14,158 bases of DNA, taken from NCBI GenBank assembly GCA_003484235.1, contig DNDP01000270.1, positions 31,438 to 45,595 of the forward strand. Direction: 5' to 3'. The stretch is from Verrucomicrobiales bacterium. Lineage in GTDB: Bacteria > Verrucomicrobiota > Verrucomicrobiia > Limisphaerales > RI-55. Made by a program: the position numbers and the translations under genes. Shown here in pieces: positions 7,572-14,158 of this stretch (position 1 is its first letter; each line of letters starts with the position of its first letter). Below the pieces are notes generated by a model. The model had not been told where the DNA came from. It worked only from the letters and a program-made list of their open reading frames with translations, and did no database searches.

Positions 7572-8123
7572 ATGCGGCTCCGCGAAACTGTTCACTACCT
7601 CGAAATGCGTTCGCGGGACGAACTCCGCCCCGGGCGCGCTCCGGTCCACCTCCCCGAAGTGAAACGGATCGAACCGCCACAGCCGGAGTTGAACGCCCGC
7701 CTCTACGCGACCGTCGGCCGGGACTGGCTCTGGGTCGATCGCCTCGCCTGGTCGCATGCGCAGTGGCTCGCCAATCTTCAACAACCCGGTCACGAATCCT
7801 GGCTCGCCCGGCACAGCGGCAGGACCATCGGCTACTTCGAGCTGATCGCGCATCCAACCGACGGCGTGAAGCTCGACTACTTCGGGTTGCTCCCGGAGTT
7901 CACCGGGCAGGGTCTCGGCGGATGGCTGCTGACGCGCGCGGTCCAGATCGCCTGGGATCGGCACCCGGCACCCGTCCGGGTCTGGTTGCACACGAGCAGC
8001 CTTGACAGCCCGTCGGCCTTGAAGAACTACGAGGCGCGTGGCTTTCGGAAGTATGACGAATTGACCGCGGAGCGGGATTTTCCGGACGAGGCCGTGACCC
8101 GCTGGCGGGCGCAGCGGGGTTGA
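7572..8123 (+). CDS. GNAT-family N-acetyltransferase
   Basis: A 183-residue acetyl-CoA-dependent acyltransferase. The chosen ATG begins MRLRETVHYLEMRS, which matches the usual start of this GNAT group; an in-frame ATG at 7488 would add 28 unlike residues. The acetyl-CoA loop is GQGLGG (112-117), preceded by the beta-4 strand KLDYFGLLPEF. SLDSPSALKNYEARGF near 143-158 is the standard C-terminal GNAT motif. The aromatic-rich N-terminal third (WLWVDRLAWSHAQW) is characteristic of the group and likely shapes the acceptor pocket. The acceptor is unknown: a small molecule and a protein N-terminus are both possible. The gene stands alone between lysR and the transport operon, 270 bp from the latter. 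Confidence 0.9.
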   Translation: MRLRETVHYLEMRSRDELRPGRAPVHLPEVKRIEPPQPELNARLYATVGRDWLWVDRLAWSHAQWLANLQQPGHESWLARHSGRTIGYFELIAHPTDGVKLDYFGLLPEFTGQGLGGWLLTRAVQIAWDRHPAPVRVWLHTSSLDSPSALKNYEARGFRKYDELTAERDFPDEAVTRWRAQRG

Positions 8124-8393
8124 ATACCAGTCCGTCCGCGGCCGGCGCGGCAGCGTGCCGGGCTTCGCGGCATCGCCACCCTGCGCAAAAGAAACCAGCC
8201 ACGAACACGATCGGCATCGCGTCGTTCATGGTTGGGCGCAGTGCCGTTCATTGCAGCCATCGCCGCGAGTGCGCAGACGGGAGAGCCGCCTGAGCCGGCC
8301 GGGAAGAATCCGCCGCAGGAATGGCCGGACTTGCGGTGTCATGAAAGGAATTCATCCTGCGCATCAGAACGATGACACCGGCAAGGCGCCTGG
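8124..8393 (+). promoter_or_regulatory. Leader/promoter region of the nitrate-type transport operon
   Basis: No convincing gene lies in these 270 bp. The clearest structure is CGGTGTCAT (8334-8342) and its exact inverse ATGACACCG (8372-8380), separated by 29 nt. CCGCAG (8313-8318) can instead pair with TTGCGG (8331-8336), using three of the same bases, so the two folds exclude each other. A third small hairpin, ATGAA (8341-8345)/TTCAT (8351-8355), sits at the base of the loop. The dyad ends 13 bp before the ATG at 8394. It could be an operator or part of an mRNA leader switch. No U-tract is present, so it does not look like a classical attenuator. Confidence 0.4.
8334..8380. repeat. Perfect 9-bp inverted repeat upstream of the transport operon
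   Basis: The arms CGGTGTCAT and ATGACACCG are exact inverse complements with a 29-nt spacer, placed 13 bp upstream of the first possible start codon of the operon. They may act as paired half-sites for a regulator or as an RNA stem that controls translation of the first gene. Confidence 0.5.
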
Positions 8394-9539
8394 ATGGCAG
8401 GCCCCCGGCTCAGGTGGCGGGCGTTGAGCAAATCACGTCATATCCCGCTGCAGATCACCCGCCAGCTGAAGCCGCTGCGGCTGGGTTTCGTGCCCCTCGT
8501 CGACGCCGCGCCGCTCATCATGGCCCGCGAGCTGGGCCTCTATGAGCAGCACGGTCTGCGGGTGCAGCTCAGCCGCGAGCTCGGCTGGGCCACCATTCGC
8601 GACAAGATCATCTTCGATCAACTGGAGGCCGCGCACGCGCTGGCCGCCATGCCGTTCGGGGCCACCATCGGCCAGGGTTGCATGCCATGTGAATGTCTCA
8701 CCGGGCTCGTGCTCAACCTCAACGGCAACGCCATCACGCTCTCGACCTCGCTGCGGGACCAGGGCGTCCGCGACGCCGGCTCCCTGCGGCAGCTGATCGA
8801 ACTGCGTCGCCACGACCGGCGATTCACCTTCGGCGTAGTCTTTCCCAGCTCGTCCCATCATTACCTGCTGCGCGAGTGGCTGCAGCGCGGGGGCATTCAT
8901 CCCGAGGCGGACGTCAACATCGTCATCGTTCCGGCGCCGGCGATGTTTGAGAACCTTCGCAACGGCCACCTGGACGGCTACTGCGTGGGCGAGCCCTGGA
9001 ACACTGTCGCCGTGCGCAGGGGCCTTGGGTGGGGAGTCGTCTCCAGTCTCCAGCTGGCCAGCCGGCACCCGGAGAAGGTGTTGATGGTGAAGAAGAGCTT
9101 CGCCGACCAGCATCCCGAGGAGCATCTGCGGTTGATCGCGGCCATCTACGAGGCCTGTCAATGGTGCGACCGGCCGGAGAACCGCGAGGATCTGGCCCGG
9201 GTGCTGGCCCGGCCGGGCTACGTCAATGTGCCGTTCGAGGTGCTGCGGGACAGCCTCACCGAGCCCGTGCAGTTCGGCACGGATCAACCGGAGTCTCCGC
9301 ACGACTTCCACATCTTCCACCGCCACGAGGCCAACGTCCCCACGCTGCTGAAGGCGGCATGGGTCGCCAACCATCTCCTGCGGCTCGGCCGGTCCGGCAG
9401 TGCCACTCCCGCCACCCCGGCCATGCTTCCGCGGATACTCCGGAACGACATCTTCCAGGCCGCCCTGCACCTGACGGCCGCCCCGGCTGCCCTCACCGAA
9501 ACCAACCCGAAAACCGAAACTGAACCCGCCTGCTGCTGA
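8394..9539 (+). CDS. NrtA-like substrate-binding protein without signal peptide (NasS-like)
   Basis: A 381-residue paralogue of the NrtA/CmpA/NasS binding-protein family. The family's opening LRLGFVPLVDAAPLIMA is at 28-44, Trp65 in ELGWAT, SSSHHYLLREWLQRGG at 152-167 and GYCVGEPWN at 195-203. Before the first strand there is only an Arg/Lys-rich stretch with no hydrophobic core, so export is unlikely. A cytoplasmic NrtA relative recalls NasS, the nitrate/nitrite sensor that holds the antiterminator NasT in other bacteria; no NasT is in this window. Odd features are a Cys cluster, C-x-x-C-x-C (96-101), and a CC carboxy terminus after a TETNPKTETEP tail. Start choice: ATG at 8394 is used here, but TTG at 8424, preceded at 6 nt by AGGTGG (8412-8417), trims 10 unconserved residues and is about equally likely. 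nrtA starts 1 bp after its stop, so the two are translationally coupled. Confidence 0.85.
   Translation: MAGPRLRWRALSKSRHIPLQITRQLKPLRLGFVPLVDAAPLIMARELGLYEQHGLRVQLSRELGWATIRDKIIFDQLEAAHALAAMPFGATIGQGCMPCECLTGLVLNLNGNAITLSTSLRDQGVRDAGSLRQLIELRRHDRRFTFGVVFPSSSHHYLLREWLQRGGIHPEADVNIVIVPAPAMFENLRNGHLDGYCVGEPWNTVAVRRGLGWGVVSSLQLASRHPEKVLMVKKSFADQHPEEHLRLIAAIYEACQWCDRPENREDLARVLARPGYVNVPFEVLRDSLTEPVQFGTDQPESPHDFHIFHRHEANVPTLLKAAWVANHLLRLGRSGSATPATPAMLPRILRNDIFQAALHLTAAPAALTETNPKTETEPACC
8412..8417 (+). promoter_or_regulatory. Shine-Dalgarno-like AGGTGG favouring a TTG start at 8424
   Basis: AGGTGG lies 6 nt before an in-frame TTG. Because the 10 residues between the ATG at 8394 and this TTG show no family similarity, the TTG start deserves consideration for the NasS-like protein. 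Confidence 0.4.
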
Positions 9540-9540
9540 C

Positions 9541-10944
9541 ATGAAAACGACGCATTCATCCAACCAATCACTCTTCCGGCGCCGCTTGAAGACCGCCCTG
9601 CTGGGAGCGCTGACGGCACTGCTGCTTCCAGCCCAGGCCGAGCTGCTCGACGTGGAAAAGGACGCGCTCACCCTGGGCTTCATCAAGCTGACCGACTGCG
9701 CCCCGCTCGTCATCGCCAAGGAGAAGCTGTTCTTCGAGGAGGAGGGAATCGACGTGAAGCTGGAAGCTCAGGCGAACTGGAAGATCCTGCTCGACCGGGT
9801 GATCAGCGGCGAGCTCGACGGGGCGCACATGCTCGCCGGCCAGCCGATCGGCGCCACGATCGGCTTCGGCACCAAGGCGCACATCATCACGCCCTGCTCG
9901 CTCGATTACAACGGCAACGGCATCACGGTCGCCAACGATCTCTGGGCCGAGATGCAGGCCGTGGACCCGGCGCTCGACACGCCGACACCGAAGCACCCCA
10001 TCACCGCAGGCTCGCTGAAGCCGATCGTCGCCAGGCGCAAGGCCGCGGGCACCCCCATGCGCATGGGCATGGTGTTCCCGGTGTCCACGCACAACTACGA
10101 GCTGCGTTACTGGCTGGCCGCTGCCGGCATCAGCCCGGGCTTCTATCTCGACCGCAAGTCCGGCGCGCTCGACGCCACCGGCACGACCGACGCGGACGTG
10201 CTGCTTTCCGTCACGCCGCCGCCGCAGATGCCCGCCACGCTGGAAGCCAAGACGATCGAGGGCTACTGCGTCGGCGAACCGTGGAACCAGCAGGCCGTGA
10301 TCCGCGGCATCGGCGTCCCGGTCACGACCAACTACGACATCTGGAAGAACAATCCCGAGAAGGTGTTCGGCGTCACGAAGGAATGGGCGGACGCGAACCC
10401 AAACACGCTGATCGCCGTAACCAAGGCGCTGATCCGCGCGGGCAAATGGCTGGATGAAACCGATGCGGGCGGCAGGCTGGTCAACCGCGAGGAGGCCGCG
10501 CGCATCCTGGCGCGGTCCGAATACGTGGGGGCCGACTACGAGGTCATCCGCAACTCGATGACCGGCTATTTCTACTTTCAAAAGACCGACAAGCGCGAGA
10601 TGCCGGACTTCAACGTCTTCTTCAAGTATCACGCGAGCTATCCCTGGTACTCGGACTGCATCTGGTTCCTCACCCAGATGCGCCGTTGGGGCCAGATCGC
10701 GAGCCTCCAGCCTGATGCCTGGTATCACGAGACGGCGAAGAAGATCTATCGCCCGGACATCTATCGCACCGCCGCCGCGCACCTGATCGCGGAAGGCCAT
10801 CTGGAAGCCGCGGAAATCCCGGCCGCGGACACGGACGGCTATCGCGCGCCGACGACCGAGTTCATCGACGGCAAACTCTACGACGGCCGCAAACCGCTCG
10901 ATTACATCAAGTCGTTCGAGATCGGCTTGAAAGACGAGAGCTAG
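9541..10944 (+). CDS. nrtA: Periplasmic nitrate-type ABC transporter substrate-binding protein
   Basis: The exported binding protein of the operon, 467 residues (cyanobacterial NrtA about 445). The signal peptide covers residues 1-33 (cleavage LLPAQA/ELLD). Its n-region carries R13-R14-R15-L-K, so Tat export is possible although the motif is not canonical. Family landmarks are LTLGFIKLTDCAPLVIAK (43-60), Trp80 in ANWK, GATIGFG (104-110), STHNYELRYWLAAAGI (182-197), TPPPQM, GYCVGEPWN (241-249) and the terminal FIDGKLYDGR segment. The substrate is most likely nitrate or nitrite by family; bicarbonate-binding CmpA proteins are close relatives and cannot be excluded. No lipobox is seen, unlike cyanobacterial NrtA. 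The gene starts 1 bp after the NasS-like stop without its own ribosome-binding site, and a strong hairpin follows it, as expected if it is made in excess over the membrane subunits. Confidence 0.93.
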   Translation: MKTTHSSNQSLFRRRLKTALLGALTALLLPAQAELLDVEKDALTLGFIKLTDCAPLVIAKEKLFFEEEGIDVKLEAQANWKILLDRVISGELDGAHMLAGQPIGATIGFGTKAHIITPCSLDYNGNGITVANDLWAEMQAVDPALDTPTPKHPITAGSLKPIVARRKAAGTPMRMGMVFPVSTHNYELRYWLAAAGISPGFYLDRKSGALDATGTTDADVLLSVTPPPQMPATLEAKTIEGYCVGEPWNQQAVIRGIGVPVTTNYDIWKNNPEKVFGVTKEWADANPNTLIAVTKALIRAGKWLDETDAGGRLVNREEAARILARSEYVGADYEVIRNSMTGYFYFQKTDKREMPDFNVFFKYHASYPWYSDCIWFLTQMRRWGQIASLQPDAWYHETAKKIYRPDIYRTAAAHLIAEGHLEAAEIPAADTDGYRAPTTEFIDGKLYDGRKPLDYIKSFEIGLKDES

Positions 10945-10950
10945 CCCCCC

Positions 10951-10986
10951 ACGCCGGGGTGAGGAGCACCCGCCTCACCCCGGCGT
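10951..10986 (+). repeat. Perfect 14-bp intercistronic hairpin between nrtA and nrtB
   Basis: ACGCCGGGGTGAGG (10951-10964) is exactly inverse to CCTCACCCCGGCGT (10973-10986), leaving an 8-nt loop. It begins 7 bp after the nrtA stop and ends 26 bp before the nrtB ATG. No U-tract follows. Likely roles are 3'-end protection of the nrtA message and partial termination or processing, which would raise NrtA over NrtB. Confidence 0.7.
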
Positions 10987-11012
10987 CCCAGACTGCAACC
11001 CTTGATTGATTC

Positions 11013-12635
11013 ATGAAGAACGAAGCGTTCAACCGGTTCCTTAATCTGCTGAAAACGATCCGGCTCGGCTGGCTGGTGCCCTTTCTCCTGCTGATGAAGG
11101 GCGAGAATCCACGCGAGCAACTGCGCGCCATCACGACCGGCGTCGTGTTCCCGGTGCTGGCCGTCGTGCTTTTCCTCGGCGTGTGGGCCGTGAGTTCGAG
11201 CCAGATCGTGACAAAGTTCGGCACCGTCCCCGGCCCGGCACAGGTAAGGTCGGCCTGGGGCAGCCTCATGAACGAGCGTCGGCTCGAAACGATCAAGGAG
11301 GCCGACCACGTCCAGCGCCAGCGCGAAAGCCGCATCCGTTACCTTGAAAAATATTCCGATGTGCTGGCCGAACTGCCGGGCGGCGCGCCGGATCTCGGTC
11401 GCCTTGCGGCCTCCGAGAAGGCGGTGGCCGAGGCGAGCGCCACGTTTGCCCAAGTCACCGAGCTGCTCGAAGTGCAGAACAAGATCTCGGTCGCGGCAGA
11501 CGCGGACGAAGCCTCGCAGTTGCTCGGTGAGTTCAAGCACGACTCGGCGAGTGCCTTCGCCGAAGGGCTGCTCGCGGACCTCCTCCCCCTCGAACTCGCC
11601 TATCGCGAAGCCGAACGCACCCTGAACCTGAGCCCGGAGTTCAATGTGCAGAAGGACGATTCCCAGGAGACGAGAGCCGCCAAGGGGAAGTCAAGGCAGA
11701 CAGCGGCCAAGGCGCTCGCCGCCCAGAAGGCCGATCTGATGATTGCGCGCCAACAGGCCACCACGGCGGCAACTGTGCGGGCGGCCGGTATCATCGACGC
11801 GATTCCGCGCGCAACCACGAGCGCATTGAAGAGGTTCGATGCCCAGGCCGCGCAGCTCGCCCCGCGCCTGAACGGGTGGTATGACGAGGTCGTCGCGGCG
11901 GAGGAGGCCACCGGCACGAAGTTCAAGGACAAGGTGAAGTTGAAGATGCTGGCAAAGGCCTTCACCGACAGCCCCTACCCCGGCAAGGACACCTACATCG
12001 GCCAGATCATCACAAGCCTCAAGACGGTGTTCTTCGGATTCTTCATCGCGAGCCTGGTGGCGATCCCCATCGGCATCCTGTGCGGGCTGAACCGGCACAT
12101 CAACACCGCGCTCAACCCGCTCATCCAGATCTTCAAGCCGGTGTCGCCGCTCGCCTGGCTGCCGATCGTGATGATCGTGGTGGGGGCCCTCCACGTCAGC
12201 GACGATCCGATGTTCCAGCTGTCGTTCGTCAACTCGGCCATCACGGTGGCGCTGTGCTCGCTGTGGCCGACGCTGGTGAACACGGCCGTCGGCGTGGCGT
12301 CGGTGGACAAGGACTATCTGAACGTGGCGAAGGTGCTCAAGCTGAGCTGGCTTCAAAGGGTGTTCAAGGTGGTGCTGCCGGCCTCGCTGCCGCTGGTCTT
12401 CACCGGGCTGCGGCTGTCGCTCGGCGTGGGCTGGATGGTGCTGATCGCCGCGGAGATGCTCGCGCAGAATCCGGGGCTCGGAAAATTCGTGTGGGACATG
12501 TTCCAGAACGGCAGCAGCGAGACGCTGAGCATGATCATGGTGGCGGTGTTCACCATCGGAATCATCGGCTTTCTGCTCGACACCATCATGCTGAGCCTGC
12601 AGCAGCTCGTGAGCTTCGGAGAAGCGGCGGTCTAA
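11013..12635 (+). CDS. nrtB: Nitrate-type ABC transporter permease with a large helical insertion
   Basis: The membrane subunit, 540 residues against roughly 270-300 for usual NrtB/SsuC permeases. The N-terminus has a hydrophobic patch (19-28), then a first membrane helix at about 40-62, then VPGPAQV (72-78) as in NrtB. The conserved core resumes near 325 with SLKTVFFGFFIASLVAIPIG and continues through PLAWLPIVMIVVGA and SLWPTLVNTAVGVASVDKDY. The EAA loop that couples to the ATPases lies at about 429-460 (ending VVLPASLP), and the last helix is near 505-525. Residues about 88-318 are an extra, charged, Ala/Glu/Lys-rich, probably helical segment with no predicted membrane span. From the positive-inside rule it would lie in the periplasm. 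The reading frame is continuous, so this is not a frameshift. The ATPase gene follows after 16 bp. Confidence 0.93.
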   Translation: MKNEAFNRFLNLLKTIRLGWLVPFLLLMKGENPREQLRAITTGVVFPVLAVVLFLGVWAVSSSQIVTKFGTVPGPAQVRSAWGSLMNERRLETIKEADHVQRQRESRIRYLEKYSDVLAELPGGAPDLGRLAASEKAVAEASATFAQVTELLEVQNKISVAADADEASQLLGEFKHDSASAFAEGLLADLLPLELAYREAERTLNLSPEFNVQKDDSQETRAAKGKSRQTAAKALAAQKADLMIARQQATTAATVRAAGIIDAIPRATTSALKRFDAQAAQLAPRLNGWYDEVVAAEEATGTKFKDKVKLKMLAKAFTDSPYPGKDTYIGQIITSLKTVFFGFFIASLVAIPIGILCGLNRHINTALNPLIQIFKPVSPLAWLPIVMIVVGALHVSDDPMFQLSFVNSAITVALCSLWPTLVNTAVGVASVDKDYLNVAKVLKLSWLQRVFKVVLPASLPLVFTGLRLSLGVGWMVLIAAEMLAQNPGLGKFVWDMFQNGSSETLSMIMVAVFTIGIIGFLLDTIMLSLQQLVSFGEAAV

Positions 12636-12651
12636 CCGGAATCAGCGGGAG

Positions 12652-13578
12652 ATGAACAACTCATTCTTGCAACTCAACGCAGTCAACAAGGGCTTCGGCT
12701 CGGGGCCGTCACGGACGGAGAACCTCCGCGACATCAACCTGCACATCCGCGAAGGGGAGTTCGTGGCGATCGTCGGCTACTCCGGTTCCGGCAAGACCAC
12801 CCTCATTTCGCTGATGGCCGGCCTGCTCCGCCCCGACTCGGGCACCGTGACGCAGAACGGCCAGCCGGTCAGGGAGCCGTCGCCGGACCGCGCCGTGGTG
12901 TTCCAGAACTACTCGCTGCTCCCGTGGCTCACGGTTCGCGGCAACGTGCAGCTGGCGGTGGATGCGATTTTCCCCGGTTGGAGCGCGGAAAAGCGCCGCA
13001 CCCATGTGGAAAAGTACATTGCCATGGTCAACCTCACTCCGGCGCTGAACAAACGGCCACACGAACTCTCCGGCGGCATGCGCCAGCGGGTGTCCGTCGC
13101 GCGGGCGCTGGCGATGGACCCGAAGATCCTGCTGCTCGACGAACCCCTCAGCGCCCTGGACGCGCTGACCCGCGCCACCCTCCAGGACGAGATCGGCAAC
13201 ATCTGGCAGCGGGACCGGAAGACGGTCGTGCTGATCACCAACGACGTCGACGAAGGGATCCTGCTGGCCGACCGGATCATTCCCCTCAGCGCCGGGCCCG
13301 GCGCGACGCTCGGCCCCGAAGTGGTCGTGGACCTCGGGCGCCCCCGCGACCGCAAGGCGTTGAACCACGACCCGGCGTTCAAGGAGATCCGCCGCGAGGT
13401 GCTCGATTTTCTGCTCGGACAGGGCGGCCACAGACAGCATGCCACGGTCACCCGGAAGCTGGTTCTGCCGGACATCATGCCGGAAGATCTGACTTTCCGG
13501 CCCCGCTGGTACAATCCCCGCCGTCCGCCACGTCGAGCGAACGAGGTCCACGAAGAAACCCTGGAGGTGCAGGAGTGA
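12652..13578 (+). CDS. nrtC: Nitrate-type ABC transporter ATPase 1, switch His replaced by Asn
   Basis: A cytoplasmic ATP-binding subunit of 308 residues. Motifs in order: Walker A GYSGSGKT (42-49), Q-loop Gln85 in VVFQNYSLLPWL, signature LSGGMRQR (139-146), Walker B ILLLDEP (159-165) and D-loop SALD (167-170). The H-loop reads LITNDVDEG, with Asn197 where ABC ATPases usually have His. Downstream, PGATLGPEVVVDLGRPRDR is typical of the NrtC/NrtD group. The C-terminus adds a basic, Pro-rich tail (PRWYNPRRPPRRANEV) and an acidic end. It lacks the NrtA-like regulatory domain that cyanobacterial NrtC carries. The symbol is positional; NrtD would be equally defensible. Its stop overlaps the start of the second ATPase by 4 bp. 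Confidence 0.93.
   Translation: MNNSFLQLNAVNKGFGSGPSRTENLRDINLHIREGEFVAIVGYSGSGKTTLISLMAGLLRPDSGTVTQNGQPVREPSPDRAVVFQNYSLLPWLTVRGNVQLAVDAIFPGWSAEKRRTHVEKYIAMVNLTPALNKRPHELSGGMRQRVSVARALAMDPKILLLDEPLSALDALTRATLQDEIGNIWQRDRKTVVLITNDVDEGILLADRIIPLSAGPGATLGPEVVVDLGRPRDRKALNHDPAFKEIRREVLDFLLGQGGHRQHATVTRKLVLPDIMPEDLTFRPRWYNPRRPPRRANEVHEETLEVQE
13563..13567 (+). promoter_or_regulatory. Ribosome-binding site that fixes the GTG start of the second ATPase
   Basis: GGAGG lies 7 nt upstream of GTG at 13575 and within the 3' end of the first ATPase gene. It supports GTG as the start, giving a GTGA stop/start overlap. Confidence 0.65.
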
Positions 13579-14158
13579 ACACCTACCTGGAAATCAGCCG
13601 GCTGACGAAGACCTACCCCACGCCGAAGGGCCCGGCGGTGATCGTCAAGGAGATGGACCTGAAGATCCAGAAGGGCGAGTTCGTGACGCTGATCGGGCAT
13701 TCGGGCTGCGGCAAATCCACCGTGCTGTCGATGATCGCCGGCCTTAATGACCTCAGCGGCGGGGGAATCATCCTCGCCGGGCGCGAACTCGATGGACCCG
13801 GCCCCGACCGTGGCGTTGTGTTTCAGTCGCCGTGCCTCCTGCCGTGGCTGAGCGCGTTTGAGAACGTCATGCTGGGCGTCAACCAGGTCTACTACACCGC
13901 CAGCAAGACCGAGCGCCGCCAGATTGCGGAGTATTATCTCAGCGTCGTCGGCCTGGCCGACTCGATGCACCGGCGGCCGAAGGAACTCTCGCAGGGCATG
14001 CGCCAGCGTGTCGGCATTGCCCGGGCCTTCGCGCTCAAGCCCAAGATGCTGCTGCTGGACGAGCCGTTCGGCATGCTCGATTCGCTCACCCGGTTCGAAC
14101 TGCAGCAGGTGCTGCTCGATCTCTGGCAGAAAAACCACATCACCGCCCTGATGGTGAC
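13575..14158 (+). CDS. nrtD: Nitrate-type ABC transporter ATPase 2, partial
   Basis: The second ATP-binding subunit, starting at GTG and cut by the right edge after 194 codons. Its product opens NTYLEISRLTKTYPTPKG and shows Walker A GHSGCGKS (41-48), Q-loop Gln84 in VVFQSPCLLPWL, signature LSQGMRQR (138-145; Gln replaces the usual third-position Gly), Walker B LLLDEP (159-164) and D-loop GMLD (166-169). The sequence stops at TALMV, one or two residues before the H-loop, so whether this subunit keeps the switch His is not visible. It overlaps the first ATPase by 4 bp and would form a heterodimer with it under NrtB. A C-terminal NrtA-like regulatory domain, as in cyanobacterial NrtC, could still lie beyond the edge. 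The symbol is positional. Confidence 0.93.
   Translation, partial: MNTYLEISRLTKTYPTPKGPAVIVKEMDLKIQKGEFVTLIGHSGCGKSTVLSMIAGLNDLSGGGIILAGRELDGPGPDRGVVFQSPCLLPWLSAFENVMLGVNQVYYTASKTERRQIAEYYLSVVGLADSMHRRPKELSQGMRQRVGIARAFALKPKMLLLDEPFGMLDSLTRFELQQVLLDLWQKNHITALMV

Noticed and set aside
7900..8260. Small minus-strand frames overlapping the end of the GNAT gene
   Set aside because: One begins with a hydrophobic stretch, but both lie largely antisense to the GNAT coding sequence and show no motif or ribosome-binding site.
8124..8393. ANTAR (NasT/NasR-type) two-hairpin leader with terminator
   Set aside because: Considered because a NasS-like gene follows, but I see neither a pair of adjacent hexaloop stems nor a terminator with a U-tract.
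9568..10800. Minus-strand open frame (410 codons) opposite nrtA
   Set aside because: His/Arg/Val-rich product without domains, opposite a strongly supported gene.
11013..12635. NrtB as two fused or frameshifted genes
   Set aside because: One uninterrupted frame joins the first membrane helix, the insertion and the permease core; there is no internal stop or clear internal start before the core.
12909..14138. Minus-strand open frame (409 codons) across both ATPase genes
   Set aside because: It spans the junction of two overlapping real genes and its product is low-complexity Ser/Arg-rich.
1..14158. CRISPR arrays, insertion sequences, integrases, tRNA and rRNA genes
   Set aside because: No regularly spaced repeats, transposase or integrase frames, or cloverleaf-like sequences were seen on either strand.

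Overview
This is a GC-rich bacterial chromosome segment with dense coding. The most likely source is a Gram-negative member of the Verrucomicrobiota, or a close PVC relative. The pointers are a DAP-type murein recycling ligase (Mpl), an exported protein opening with a Reg_prop-type beta-propeller repeat, an exported type I sulfatase, a secreted S1/P1-type hydrolase, and an NrtA/NrtB/two-ATPase nitrate-type transporter. No 16S or other diagnostic gene is present, so the taxonomic call is an inference.

Layout. (1) Positions 1-3612, minus strand: a likely co-directional cluster reading, in transcription order, exported zinc-metallopeptidase-like protein (3612-2614), signal peptidase I (2588-1881), Mpl (1772-378) and the N-terminus of a propeller-domain exported protein that runs off the left edge (274-1). 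(2) Positions 3748-4788, plus strand: a secreted S1/P1-nuclease-fold protein with its full set of zinc ligands. It converges on an exported sulfatase on the minus strand (6344-4824). The 35 bp between the two stop codons holds nested inverted repeats that look like a shared, U-tract-less bidirectional terminator. (3) 7374-6442, minus strand: a LysR regulator, divergent from a GNAT acetyltransferase (7572-8123). (4) 8394 to the right edge, plus strand: a nitrate-type ABC transporter operon.

The transporter operon is the most interesting part. It opens with an NrtA-like protein that has no signal peptide, so it is probably a cytoplasmic NasS-like sensor. One base later comes an exported NrtA. 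Then follow a perfect 14-bp intercistronic hairpin, an NrtB permease that carries about 230 extra, mostly helical residues between its first membrane segment and the conserved permease core, and two ATPase genes overlapping by 4 bp. The first ATPase has Asn where the switch His normally sits. The second starts at GTG and is cut by the window edge just before its own switch residue. Upstream of the operon is a 270-bp leader with a 9-bp perfect inverted repeat and competing structures. No nitrate or nitrite reductase and no NasT/ANTAR gene is visible here, so the substrate (nitrate/nitrite versus bicarbonate or another anion) and the regulatory circuit are inferred, not shown.

No tRNA, rRNA, CRISPR array, insertion sequence or phage gene was recognised.
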